NCBI GenBank assembly: GCA_942159475.1 | Contig: OW804094.1 | Span: forward strand, 57,470,966 to 57,534,965 | Reading direction: 5' to 3' | DNA: 64,000 nucleotides | Source of the DNA: Sthenelais limicola | Taxonomy: Eukaryota > Annelida > Polychaeta > Phyllodocida > Sigalionidae | In this document: positions 46,871 through 57,358 of the stretch, one piece after another | Position numbering within the stretch: the stretch's first letter is position 1 | Layout of the letters: each line of letters begins with the position of its first letter | Notes under the pieces: generated by a model | Told to the model about the DNA's origin: nothing | What the model saw: only the letters and a program-made list of their open reading frames with translations | The model's database searches: none | Program-made: the position numbers and the translations under genes

Positions 46871-49775
46871 ATGTGTTTGGATACTTCCATGACTATTCAT
46901 CAAATGAATCATGCAGGAAATAACAGCGTTTTCTATTTCAAGTACCAAAAACTCACATGCAAGATTCTGCACGAACAGACTTGCCGTAAACGGATTTATT
47001 TCATTTTGACCTTCTGCGGGATTCATATTCTGAATTACAAATAATTATACTATCTATTTTATGACTTTTATGTAATTTAACCAGTTTCGCACAATGTAAT
47101 GTAATTCCACATTTACAGTTTCCACGGTGTTACTGGGTGTGAGTTCGAAAACAGCTACGTCACTCCAAGAATCATCAGTAAAACGTCGTTGCTCGGTCTC
47201 AAGTTATGTGGAGTATATTTCCCGTGCTTTCTGTTGTGGTGGCATATATCTACGCAATATACTTTGCTGTAGTATATGTTGGCAATGCTTCAACTTAATA
47301 TTTCATTCATGCAGAATTAAAGATATGGAATGAAACTTCGTGTAAACAAGGAGGGTGTGTCTGTTTTAGTACTTTTCATTGATCAGACAAGAGCCATGAA
47401 GAGCCAATCGTGAGGAAGGACGGCGGGGGCTTGAATTAATTGGACCAATGTCTAAACGCACTTATTTGACATCTTACATAAATATAATAAAAATAATATA
47501 TCTTGAATGAGTGTGTATATGCGTGCGGTGTTGTTGTCCTGGACTATAGTTTAGCGCTCCTTTCCTTTAGAGGAAAGTGGGAAGGGGTAGATGGAAGGGG
47601 AGGGAAGGCCATATATCCATTGGTCATTTAGGCGTCATTTCATGATTTTAAGTGCCATTAAAGGTCGCCTACTTGATATGTGCTATTATGACCTGGCTTA
47701 GAGGGAGAGGATTACATCTAAGACAGGAGGAACTTCCCCCCAAAATGGGTCGAGGGAGGCGAGCCCAGCTGTTGTTTATGGGGATGTGAACTGATTAAGA
47801 GGAACTAATGGAATATGCCTTCTTCTACACCTCGACATCAGAGAGAAATCCCCGCTCTATAATTAACCTGCCATAAACTATAGTTTTATGGAATATACTT
47901 CCAAATAGAAAGGAATGGTCTGTTTTAAGCCTGCATGGTGATATACTCTAGGGAAGAAACAGGATCATAAGAATCATCACCGTCAGGTACATCGATATAA
48001 ACTATGCATATATCTAACCGAACTTTCCCTATCTAACCCTAACTTTCATTATAGTTATTCCATCTTTCATGATTGTGGAGAAAATCCCATGAAAACTTTA
48101 CTTGTTTTATAATCATTGCTCCCCCGTTTAACATTGATGAAATTGTCTAGAATAGGACAAGTATAGTATGAAGGTAAATGTATGTCAAATGGAGGCGTGT
48201 CAACAATGATAGTCTATCCGTCTTTAAAATTCTGACTTCTAAATTTTCGTTTCGTGCAATATTGTTTTGGGGCTCACGCGGTGGTCACAGTGCTACAAAT
48301 ACGTCTCACCTGAGTCGCATCACTGATCTCCAGGTGTCAGCACATATGATGACTGCAATCTATGCAAACAACTTCAAGTATTCTGAACAGGTGCGAAATA
48401 TCTTGCCTATTTTCAACGTTAAGGTTTTCCACACTAGTTTAGACTTAGATCTAATTATATAATGCATTTTTGGAGCTGGTTTTTCTATTTCAACGGAGCC
48501 CGAAACTCCAATTATTCAAATATATCCCCACTTACATCTCAAACTAAAACAGAATAGTCATATAATATTTTTCAATATCGAACAACTTTTAAGAGATAAC
48601 ATCAAGAAAGTGGGTCTCCTTATTTATGTATTGTACATGTATGAGGAGAAACAAAATAAGGTGTAAAAGACATAGTATAGTGAAGGATAGCATGACGGAA
48701 GTAAACTACTTGGTTAAAGCTTCGTGTATTCTTTCACATATCACGTTCTTTTTGTTTTCGAGATCTAAGTTCGCAGACAACATGTATTTTCAAATTCCCC
48801 TTAAAAATTCTATGAAATTAAGCAGTTATTTATTTATTTATTTACCTGGTTTTATTTATACTGTTGTGGTAACAATTGGACCCCTGCTGTTTTATTTTAC
48901 TTTATATTATTTTGGCTCGAATATGGGGATCCTTTGTGTGTGAGAGCCATACACTCCTGACGCGTTCAGTGAGTAATATTGCCTCATGTGGAATTCATTC
49001 TCGGGGTAAACTCTCGTTTACATCTAACCAGAGACAAACCCGTTGGAGCGACTGGATAAATGGATAAACAATTACCTGGGAGCTAACTAGCATAAATCAT
49101 CATCTAACTTGCTTACTGTAGAACCCTATTCAAAATGGCTCACCGATCCAACTCTTTGGAACACCTCTGGGACGGACTACCATGCACCACAACAGTTAAT
49201 GATTTAATTAACTAAGAGATAGCAAATAATAATTATGATAATAATGCCTCTGATCAGCTTCGAGGATCACGCATAAAACCTTAAAGAAATGATAACTACG
49301 GAAGTTATTCGAAGAACTAGATCCGTTTTAAACTCAAACTAACAAGTCTGTTAATTTTTAACTTATCAAAATTGATTTTGATGAAGAAATATCGATGAAA
49401 ATACGTACGGAACGCTTTCGCCTTAAATTAACAAGCTGTTGTCAGGTTACCGTGTAGCGTATTGATACAGGAACTACTTCCACTTGGGATAGAAAACAAT
49501 TATACATTGAGAATTTTGTCATAATAAAGGACAGATTGCAGGAGCGTGATGAGCATATGGATTACCACACATCGAGCGGACGGCCACACTCCACCTCAGG
49601 CCGTCAACAAACACCCAGCATCACCCATCGTCAATGATCAGCCACTCACAACTACAAACCACGGCGACCAACGTTTGAACAATACTACAGAGTCTATATA
49701 TTATTCGGGACAGGAAAATTCATATATTCAAGAGTTCCATGATAAATCAATGAACATGAATCAACACCAAATGAT
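46871..49775. other. No gene recognised apart from a dispersed repeat copy
   Basis: AT-rich. Two adjacent exon-like pieces (48240-48347 and 48348-48398, each ending CAG|GTG) give FKYSEQ and ANNFKY text but match nothing known to me. Other open frames (47127-47333, 48626-48943) look accidental. Confidence 0.4.
47545..47795 (+). repeat. Dispersed repeat copy B (uninterrupted)
   Basis: Matches 11513-11645 plus 12333-12475: CTATAGTTTAGCGCTCCTTT, GTCGCCTACTTGATATGTGC, GACCTGGCTTAGAGGG, GTCGAGGGAGGCGAG, GGGATGTGAACTGATTAA. It shows the empty state of the insertion found in copy A. Confidence 0.75.
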
Positions 49776-50610
49776 ATATTTCCAAAATTATTCAACCGTC
49801 CTGGTTTTATTCAGTCTGGGAGAAAAAATTTTTGACTGACCAAGAGGAGGGCAAAGAACAAAAGGAAGATCAAGAAGAAAAAAACAACATCTTCCACATC
49901 AGTATGTTTAGATCAACATACAACAAAACGCAAACCATACTGAATAAACACTGGCCCATACTAGGGAAATCGAAACAAACCCAAAGCCTACAAGAAAAGA
50001 AACTCGTATATGTGGATACAAAAGACCAAAGAACCTATGAGAACACTTGATAAGGGTCAAACTGGAATACAACCCAGAGAAAAAAACAGAAAAGAAAAAA
50101 GAAACAAGAAACAAATGTGAACACAAGAAATGCAAAGTATGCCCCAAAATAAACAAAACTAACCCCATAAAAAACGCGAACCGACGAAAAACCGAGGTAA
50201 AAACCAATGTAAACTACGGCAGCTCAAACTTGATATACTGCATCTCATGCAAAAGATGCAATGACCTATCTTTTTTATTTTTTTTAAACGTTTTTATTTT
50301 CATATACATACAGAAACATGGCAGAACAGGACACTTCGCTTGATAGGTCAAGCGCTCTTCGGAACCTTCTGCTCCAAGTCAAGTACATGATGCAAATTGC
50401 ATTAACTATATTGTCAAAACGGTGAAATCTTCATTAAAGATATAATTATATAATCGGATAAAGATATTTACATTTATAATCTTAGAGCGGAAAAAGGATG
50501 ATGTAAGAAATAATGAGGATGAAAAAATTTTCATTCTATACAGACATTATAATAGTATTATTGGAGGTGAGAGTGGAGCAAGAGAGAGCTGAGTGATTCA
50601 TACACTCATT

Positions 50611-53472
50611 TTAATTTAAATGATATCGTTTAATATAATTTTTAAACATTAAGGAATCCTGAATGTTACGAATATCAACTGGAAGGTTATTCCAAGTGTT
50701 GGCAACTTGGTAATACAGGGATAATCTATCAATTTCCCGTCTGGGTATGAAAAGGTTAAGAACAGGTGCATCATGGAGTCGGGTTGGTCTATTTTCTCGT
50801 TCAAGGTCTGAGAGGTTCAGTTTACAAATCTTTGTAAAGGCCATTTTGGAGAGAAGGAAGTCTAATCTTTTATCTAGTTTCATTGTCTTAGTGATATTAT
50901 GAATGTAATCTGTTGATGTTCTGGGGGGACACCCAATAGCTATTTTCAAGGCTTTGTTTTGTAATTTTTGAATAGATGTAAGAATTTGCTTATTGCAACC
51001 ACTGATGAAAGGTGCGCTATAATCAATGATAGAAAGAATATTCGCTTTGACTAGTAGTATGGCACTCTTCTTGGTAAGGTTTTGACGAATCAGAGCAAGT
51101 TGGTATATTCTATATTGGAGAGATTTAGTTAAGATATTACTCTGTTCAATAAAATTCAGATGTCTGTCGATATTGATGCCTAAATAATTATAACTATCGA
51201 CTTGCTCTATTTCATCTTTGTTTATCAGTATCACTATCTTATTAGATTCAGTCCTTCTCTCCCCAAACAGCATAGATTTGGTTTTGGTAGTATTTACAAG
51301 TATTTTGTTCTTCACAGACCAGTCATGAAAGATAGCTAGGTCGTTATTCATAGATTTAGTTAAATCATTCAGATTTCTACCAGCAGCATATAGGACCGTA
51401 TCATCGGCATACAAAATATACCTTGATGATAAATTAAGCTTATTAATGTCATTAGAAAATATTAAATATATGATTGGCCCTAAAATAGACCCCTGGGGGA
51501 CACCACAGTTAATAGGTTTGGAGTCAGAGTAATGATCACCTAGTTTCACCGATTGTGATCTATTGGTAAGGTATGAGGTTAGCCATGCTAGTGCTTTATC
51601 TTTAATTCCAATTTTACAAAGTTTTTCTTTAATTATATTATGGTTAACGCTATCAAATGCTTTACTAAAGTCTATAAATGTTGCAACTGTATAAATTTTG
51701 CTATTGTTGTTATCATTAACATGGCTTATGAATTCATAAAGGGCCTCATGCGTACTCCTATTTTTCCTGAAACCGTATTGGTGTTCAGAGATAATACAAT
51801 TGGTGTTTAAGTGACTCCAAATTTGTGATGAGATAAATTTTTCTAATAGTTTTCCACCTATATGCGTGAGGGCTATAGGTCTGGTGTCTTTTGGGGTTGA
51901 TGCATTATTAATTTTTGGTATCGGTTTAATGATGGCCACTTTCAATGCTGCCGGGAAAATTCCTTGTTCAACTGATAAATTGAATACATGTAATAACTGT
52001 TGATTAATAATGGTGAAGAGGTCCTTATACATTTTCGAGTTTAGTTCTTTGCAGCCAGAAGACTTCGTCGTGTCTATTTCAGTAATAAGTTTTGAGAGGG
52101 CTTCAAGGGTTATAGTCTTAAAATTACTACAGGTCTCAGAGATTGTTTCATTGTGGTAATCTGGGGCGATGTTACAAATTTGTTTCTGGATTTTCTCTCC
52201 AATGGAGCAGTAAAAGTTGTTAAGATAATTGGCAGAGTCAATGGTATTCAATTTCTCGTTGCGTTCATCTCTGATGTTTAAGATATTCTTTTCTTTTTTA
52301 GAAGCAATTTCGTCCAAGGTTCTCCATAGCTTTTTACTATTATTTGTATTATCATTTAGGATACGGGTGTAATACTGAGACTTGGCCCTTCTGAGTAGAC
52401 TATTTACAAAATTTCGTTGTGTTCTGGCTGCATTGACATCAATGGAATCTTTAGTAATATTGGCATTCTTAAACAGTTCATCTCGTATCTTACATGCGTC
52501 AGTAATTTGCTTAGTGTACCATTCTGGTTTAGTACTCTGATAATACACACTCTTCCAAGGCGCTATACAATTCATCGTGTCGACCATTACAGTGTACAAA
52601 TAATCCCAGGCTACGTCAACATTTGTCAAGCTATAATATTCAGTCCAGTTCTTATTATTTAAAATGTTTCTCATCTGCTCAATGTTATAATTTTTCATTG
52701 TTCTTATTCTTTTAGTACTCCCAGGTTTTTTAATTGTTCTCTGATGTTTAAGTATTAGGAATATGGCTTGGTGATCTGAGATATTGTAGTCTATAGATCC
52801 AAGTGTGGCAGGTTTCTTACTTTTAAAAATAAAATAATCTAAAATACTATCACGATGTAAGCCGTATCTCGTAATAAAGTTCATTTTCAGAGTAAGATTA
52901 GCAGCTTTGGCGAATTCATTGATAGCTTTGTATTTAGGGTTCACTTTATCCAATAAATCAATATTAAAGTCTCCCACTAATATCAGAGAACCTGGGTGTC
53001 TAATGCTGTCAAATTTATCATTCAGTTCATTAAGCTTATCTAAACAAGCAGCAACATTGGAGTGGGGAGGCCTGTATACTATGCCTAGTTGTATAGGTTT
53101 CATATAATCTTTCATTATCGTTACACACAATAATTCTATTTCTTCATTACTAGTTGATAAAACTTCATCAATCTCATAATCAAATATATCTCTTATATAT
53201 ACACATACGCCTCCCCCGTGCTTATTAGGGTCGGCTCTGTTTAAGCTAATCAAATTGTAATTTTGGTGTTGCAGTAATGGTAGGCAGGCTTTATCTCTAA
53301 TCCAGGTTTCAGTGAAACACATAATATCAATATTAGAGTCAAGAATATCATTCTTTACCTGGTCAAATTTGGGAATAATTGATCTGACGTTGAGATGAGC
53401 TATCTTAATACCTCTTTTGGAAGATAAGTCATTCCAGTTTGCCAGGCGAGTTTCTGTCAGGCTAGAGTTCAT
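50611..53472 (-). CDS. LINE ORF2: APE endonuclease-reverse transcriptase, 953 aa, intact
   Basis: Starts MNSSLTETRLANWNDLSSKR. Endonuclease (about residues 20-240): IKIAHLNVRSI, CFTETWI, GGGVCVYIRD, LVGDFNIDLLD, DSILDYFIF, NISDHQAIF, so the catalytic Asn, Glu, Asp and His are present. Reverse transcriptase (about 490-770): KVAIIKPIPK, YGFRKNRSTHEAL, TFIDFSKAFDSV, CGVPQGSILGP and LYADDTVLY. The C-terminal region ends with PVLNLFIPRREID and the LPVDIR motif usual in CR1/L2-like proteins. The product nicks a target and reverse-transcribes the element RNA in the nucleus. No stop or shift is seen. Confidence 0.93.
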   Translation of the reverse strand: MNSSLTETRLANWNDLSSKRGIKIAHLNVRSIIPKFDQVKNDILDSNIDIMCFTETWIRDKACLPLLQHQNYNLISLNRADPNKHGGGVCVYIRDIFDYEIDEVLSTSNEEIELLCVTIMKDYMKPIQLGIVYRPPHSNVAACLDKLNELNDKFDSIRHPGSLILVGDFNIDLLDKVNPKYKAINEFAKAANLTLKMNFITRYGLHRDSILDYFIFKSKKPATLGSIDYNISDHQAIFLILKHQRTIKKPGSTKRIRTMKNYNIEQMRNILNNKNWTEYYSLTNVDVAWDYLYTVMVDTMNCIAPWKSVYYQSTKPEWYTKQITDACKIRDELFKNANITKDSIDVNAARTQRNFVNSLLRRAKSQYYTRILNDNTNNSKKLWRTLDEIASKKEKNILNIRDERNEKLNTIDSANYLNNFYCSIGEKIQKQICNIAPDYHNETISETCSNFKTITLEALSKLITEIDTTKSSGCKELNSKMYKDLFTIINQQLLHVFNLSVEQGIFPAALKVAIIKPIPKINNASTPKDTRPIALTHIGGKLLEKFISSQIWSHLNTNCIISEHQYGFRKNRSTHEALYEFISHVNDNNNSKIYTVATFIDFSKAFDSVNHNIIKEKLCKIGIKDKALAWLTSYLTNRSQSVKLGDHYSDSKPINCGVPQGSILGPIIYLIFSNDINKLNLSSRYILYADDTVLYAAGRNLNDLTKSMNNDLAIFHDWSVKNKILVNTTKTKSMLFGERRTESNKIVILINKDEIEQVDSYNYLGINIDRHLNFIEQSNILTKSLQYRIYQLALIRQNLTKKSAILLVKANILSIIDYSAPFISGCNKQILTSIQKLQNKALKIAIGCPPRTSTDYIHNITKTMKLDKRLDFLLSKMAFTKICKLNLSDLERENRPTRLHDAPVLNLFIPRREIDRLSLYYQVANTWNNLPVDIRNIQDSLMFKNYIKRYHLN

Positions 53473-54337
53473 TCTAATGGGCCTTACACGTGAGAGAGTT
53501 GTACCGGGTACACAGTGAAAGCATATATAGTAACTAGTTCGTTCAGGTGATGATTATCATCGTCCAGTTCGAACAGTTTCTGAGACATACCAACAACATA
53601 CATAACTTCGATATATATATACAAGATGGATAATAAGGACTTACCAGGGACTGAGTACACCATGTCATGTAAGTAATTCCATGTACGAGTAGATACACCA
53701 TGTCAAGTAGATTTTCAATAGTCTAGTTTTACCACGAGGGGATCCAAGTGACCAGGGAAGGCGCCAGGTTGAAGGCGATGATTATCGTCGTCGTTCAATT
53801 CCGGGGCCTCCCCTGGCCTGCATGAATAGAATAGTAAAAATAGCATACATTATCGTTCATCATGATTCAATTAAGAGCCAGCCAACAGTACACAGGACCA
53901 ATAATAATACCAACGGATACAGTAGCAATACAGAAGCAGTAATAGTAATTGTCGTCGTCAGCTGTGCCATGTCAATTTCACTGAGGTGTAAACATAGGTA
54001 GTTGACATAGTTTTAATCATAAGATGGCAGGAAGAATTATTAACAGGTTATAATATGATATGATCACCACATTTGTAATTGGAAATATATATGTATGCAT
54101 ATAAGATGCTTATTTTTATAATGATAAAAAATACCTAAACGATCGGATGGGGGGTGATGATTATCATCGTCCTCCCCAGTACCAATAGTAGTATTCTTCA
54201 TTGCACCTACAGGTAAGTAGAAAACATATCATAGTGGTTAGCAATCAATAAATCGATGGTTATGGAATCAATACAACTGAACATCAAGTTAAATCAACAT
54301 ACCATCGTTTTAGTGGCATTGTCGTAAGCCATTATAT
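53473..54337 (-). other. Inter-ORF region of the LINE with three GATGATTATCATC palindromes
   Basis: No ORF. Palindromic motifs GGTGATGATTATCATCGTCC (53546-53565), GCGATGATTATCGTCGTC (about 53775-53793) and GGGGTGATGATTATCATCGT (54151-54170, closed by CCTCCCC) recur. The last is flanked by GGGG and CCCC, giving a strong potential hairpin. They might act in RNA structure, translation of ORF2 or internal promotion; nothing decides. Confidence 0.5.
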
Positions 54338-54961
54338 TTAGGAATCTATAAGAGGAGTGTTATGGAATAATCTAATCTGTTTTGCCCAGTTTTCTAATAC
54401 AATACTATCAAGATGAATACCGTCTGGGAGGCGTTTGTAGGTATGTCTAGGTTTATGCTTCTCAAATTTGTGGACTTTTGTAATTAGGTGGGGGTGATTA
54501 ATATTTCTTTTAGAATTGAGCATACGAATGTCCTGATTTATAGTAAGAATAGCATTAGAAATCATCTTCTGATGTGGTGAGAAGTTCGGTTTGTTATTGG
54601 CCTTGTTTAGTTCTACGCCTATTAATCCTCCTAGCGCGATATTGCAATATTGTTGTTCAGGTGACATCTGTTCCAATGCTGATTCATAAGTCGCAACCAT
54701 CATTCGTACGAGATTACCCTCATGTGTAGATGCAAGTGTGATTTTCTTCGTGGATTTATCTTTGATACAGAGATCACAGATCCCACCGATCAGTATGGCA
54801 TTATTCGGCTGGTGAATGCGGATTTTCTTTTTCATTTCATCTGTTAGGCGGTCAATCCCGGCCCCAGGGAAGGCATAGACAATAATGTCTGGAGATCTTA
54901 TATAATCTTGGAGGTTTCGACCTCTAGAATCCGTCACGACCAGGGTTGTGGATTGATTCAT
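54338..54961 (-). CDS. SGNH/GDSL-like hydrolase ORF of the LINE
   Basis: The preferred start is ATG 54961 (MNQSTTLVVTDSRGRNLQDY); an upstream ATG-less extension to 55045 is in frame. About 207 aa. SGNH-type blocks: Ser in VVTDSRG, Gly-rich GGICDL in the place of the GxND block (Asn appears as Cys), and LPDGIHLDS carrying the Asp-His pair near the C-terminus. Esterase domains of this class occur in ORF1 of some CR1-type LINEs. It sits between ORF1 and ORF2, separated from ORF1 by one stop. The substrate is unknown. Confidence 0.7.
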   Translation of the reverse strand: MNQSTTLVVTDSRGRNLQDYIRSPDIIVYAFPGAGIDRLTDEMKKKIRIHQPNNAILIGGICDLCIKDKSTKKITLASTHEGNLVRMMVATYESALEQMSPEQQYCNIALGGLIGVELNKANNKPNFSPHQKMISNAILTINQDIRMLNSKRNINHPHLITKVHKFEKHKPRHTYKRLPDGIHLDSIVLENWAKQIRLFHNTPLIDS

Positions 54962-55047
54962 GCTTCCTGTAATAAGGTATATGGTTGTAGTGATATCTGA
55001 AGCAATTCTAATGATCAACTTAAAGTCCAACTGACGATGAAGCAATT

Positions 55048-56620
55048 CTAATGATCAACATATAGTCCAACTGATGATATATGGCATAACGATTGCAATG
55101 AAGTATTACTATTTGGCACAGATTGAGATACGATTGTCTGATCATTTTCATTTACCTGTTGGGATGCTTTCTTGGTTCTACTTCGCTGGGCCGATTGCGT
55201 GGTTTTATCTTGGTTATCTTGTGATGTACTCTTAGGAGGGGGACGAGGTCTCAGGTATGCCGGTGTTACCTTGTCAGCAAAGGACGATTGGTGAATACTG
55301 ACTGCTCCCGTGGTGGTTCTGACAGGTGTATGATCAGGGGGGGACGATGGGGGAGGCATGTTTGGTTTCAGGTTACCACCTGGTCCTAGTAGTAGGGTCT
55401 CACTCTGTTGTCGATCTGAGGAGGGCATTGGTTGACTCAATGAGTGGCTAGGTAGATTGATTTCATCCGTATCATACTCATATGTAGACCAATTGGAATG
55501 TGTACCCATTTGTCGCCTATGCTCCACTCCTCCTATGGCCTTGTCCATTTTCTGCTTTTCTTTGTTTTTGGGGAATTTCTTCTTCCTATCAGCCTTAGGT
55601 GATCCACTTTTATTAGGTTGGGGACCTTCCCCATCCGCACCCTTAAACTTACGATCAAGCCGATTTTGTTCAGTGATGTATCGGTCGTTGTAGCTATCAC
55701 GAACATCCTCTAAAATTTGTCCCATCATATTGTCTCCTATGAAGCTGTCAGCATTTAGATGTTCAGAATTTATCCCACAGCCGATCGCCCAGTACCTGTC
55801 ATTCGTTGCTTCATGCAATGGTGTCGTTCCAGTGTTTGAGAGATATTCAGCAAGATCATGATTTTGCGTGAACTTTTCCTCTATGACAGCCCTCATTACG
55901 GTTAATTTCATTTTATCCCAGGTTTTTGTAGATTCAACCTCAGTGGACAATCTCTTGATTTTACGAGGGTCTTTTTCACGGTAAATTCTTGTGGCCAACT
56001 CTCTATCACCGAGCAGATTCGCCCTAGCGAAATGGTAAGCCTGTTCGGCAGTGTTAAAGATGAGCTCATCTATCTTAATCGGGATGGATGAAAATTAGAT
56101 AGTGGAGAGTATTCTGATTGGAAGAATATCCCCTTTTCTCTTTTCTTCGTCTTAGCATCACTTAATCTACATCCTTCATCAGGGAGTTCAAGTTCGTCGT
56201 GTCTATACCAAATGCCATCTATCTGTATATTGAGTCACGGACTATCTTTCCTACTCTCTTGCCCTCGATACTAGCAATATGATATTGGATGGTACGCAGT
56301 TTAGACTTTCGTTCCTGTATTTCTTCAGGGAGGTCTGGATTTATATAGACCTTGGGATAAGCACGATTGTCTTTTAGAGCTCCCCTTTGCTCATAGATTG
56401 CATTGCGAACTGCTACATTTACAAGTTTCACAAGTATCTGCCTCGATCCTAACTGCCATTTACCCAACCTTCGTGCGTATAGAATCGATTCTAGTTTGAA
56501 CAGTGGGTCAATCTGGAGGAACAATTGGTGTAACTTTTGGTATATATCTTCATTTCTGTCAAATGATAGGCCTACAATGATAAGATTACCCCGCTTAGAG
56601 TCCATTTCCAAGGCAATCAT
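55048..56620 (-). pseudogene. LINE ORF1 remnant: RNA-binding domain + NADAR domain + disordered tail
   Basis: Segment 56620-56219: RNA-binding domain of LINE ORF1 type (MDSKRGNLIIVGLSFDRNED, GSRQILVKLVN, VYINPDLPEE). Shift near 56225 into IDGIWYRHDELELPDEGC and YSPLSNFHPS, shift near 56085 into IKIDELIFNTAEQAYHFARA. Then continuous to 55048 with TWDKMKLTVMRAVIEEKFTQ, LAEYLSNTG, LHEATNDRYWAIGCG and a charged, Pro/Ser-rich tail. SNF, E-Q/H, KF.Q, TG..LhEaT.D..W and the final VRD match NADAR. The 5' end is lost at the insertion boundary, so the coiled coil is missing. Two frameshifts make this ORF inactive although ORF2 is intact. Confidence 0.75.
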
Positions 56621-57132
56621 CCTATACATAGGACAAACAAAACGAACCCTATGGAAAAGAACAAGCGAACATATGGCGGACATCAAACACAACAGAATGA
56701 AATCAGTGGTAGCGAAGCACTTCAACAAACATGACCACTCAGGTCTAGAAGACTTCCAGATACAAATAATAGATTTTGTATTCAAACATCCAGAAAGCAA
56801 AAGGGCCAAGGAACTTAGGACCCTGATAGAACACAACTGGATACATAGACTACAAACATACCAACCACATGGGATGAACGTAAAAGATTCTGAATTCTGA
56901 TGAGCCAGTATACCCCTCTCAAACTAAAGCCACGTCAAAAAAAATTTTCTTCCAGACTGAATAAAACCAGGACGGTTGAATAATTTTGGAAATATAAAAT
57001 ATAAATAAGGGGACTGACTCTCACTGAGACCTGTACTCTTTTCTTGAATGCCTAGGCCATCTGATTTATCAACTGGCCTTGAAATAAATCCACAAAGAAA
57101 AATAATAAACTAAAAAATTTATTATTTAAATT

Positions 57133-57296
57133 ATTGGAGAATTCTCCGCATGGATAATTCTCAGTCATTATGGCGGGAGACTGGGATCATCTAACGTCAC
57201 ACCATCCTCCTACGTCACACAAGGACAGTCACGTTCGAACAGACGTTCTCTCACGCCGCCATATTCCCTCTTACATCTCGGGAAAAATTTTGTTCC
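57133..57296 (+). repeat. Split direct repeat A1
   Basis: Begins ATTGGAGAATTCTCCGCATG, contains a short inverted stretch (GAGAATTCTC), ends CGGGAAAAATTTTGTTCC. Matches 62228-62391 except for one base (AAGGACAG against AAGGACTG). Confidence 0.95.
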
Positions 57297-57358
57297 GGAC
57301 TCGGTGGGTGGTAGAAGGAAACTCACACCCGGAATAGAATTTTGGCACGGCGTACAAC

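Larger units (their letters stand above)
50270..56620 (-). mobile_element. CR1/L2-like LINE with intact ORF2, SGNH ORF and NADAR-bearing ORF1
   Basis: CCTAT at 50265-50269 and 56621-56625 is the target duplication; without the insertion the host endonuclease frame reads straight through (CKRCND-LYIGQTK). The 3' end is at 50270 with an A/T-rich tail (T-rich on the + strand). The 5' end is truncated inside ORF1, just before the RNA-binding domain. Order along the - strand: ORF1 remnant, SGNH-like ORF, a roughly 1.5-kb spacer-like region before ORF2 including three palindromes, then ORF2. ORF2 is uninterrupted over 953 codons, so this is a young insertion. Confidence 0.85.
49837..56900 (+). pseudogene. 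Penelope-like GIY-YIG endonuclease, interrupted by a LINE and frameshifted
   Basis: Part 1 (49850-50264): linker (FRSTYNKTQTILNKHWPIL, YVDTKDQRTYENT), a one-base shift near 50045, then LIRVKLEYN, a CEHKKCKVCPK zinc motif and NLIYCISCKRCND. Part 2 (56626-56900): YIGQTKRTLWKRTSEHM, KHFNKHDHSG, LIEHNWIHRLQTYQPHGMN and a stop. The GIY-like (LIYCI) and YIG motifs lie on either side of the LINE insertion. Such endonucleases nick DNA to prime reverse transcription in this retroelement class. Non-functional here. Confidence 0.75.
49776..56995 (+). mobile_element. Truncated Penelope-like element, split by a LINE
   Basis: Inverted repeats of about 60 bp (TATTTCCAAAATTATTCAAC.. at 49777 and its mirror ending at about 56995) flank a GIY-YIG coding piece. 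Penelope-like elements encode RT plus GIY-YIG endonuclease and often carry partly inverted terminal repeats. The RT is absent here; only the linker and endonuclease remain (49840-50264 and 56626-56900), separated by the 6.35-kb LINE. Confidence 0.65.

Noticed and set aside
48178..48462. Possible exons ending CAG|GTG at 48347 and 48398
   Set aside because: The peptide matches no family I know and no neighbouring exon could be linked; kept only as a note in the flank entry.
56403..56900. A single 165-codon + strand frame ending in the GIY-YIG domain
   Set aside because: Its first half reads antisense through LINE ORF1; only the part after 56625 is real Penelope-like coding sequence.
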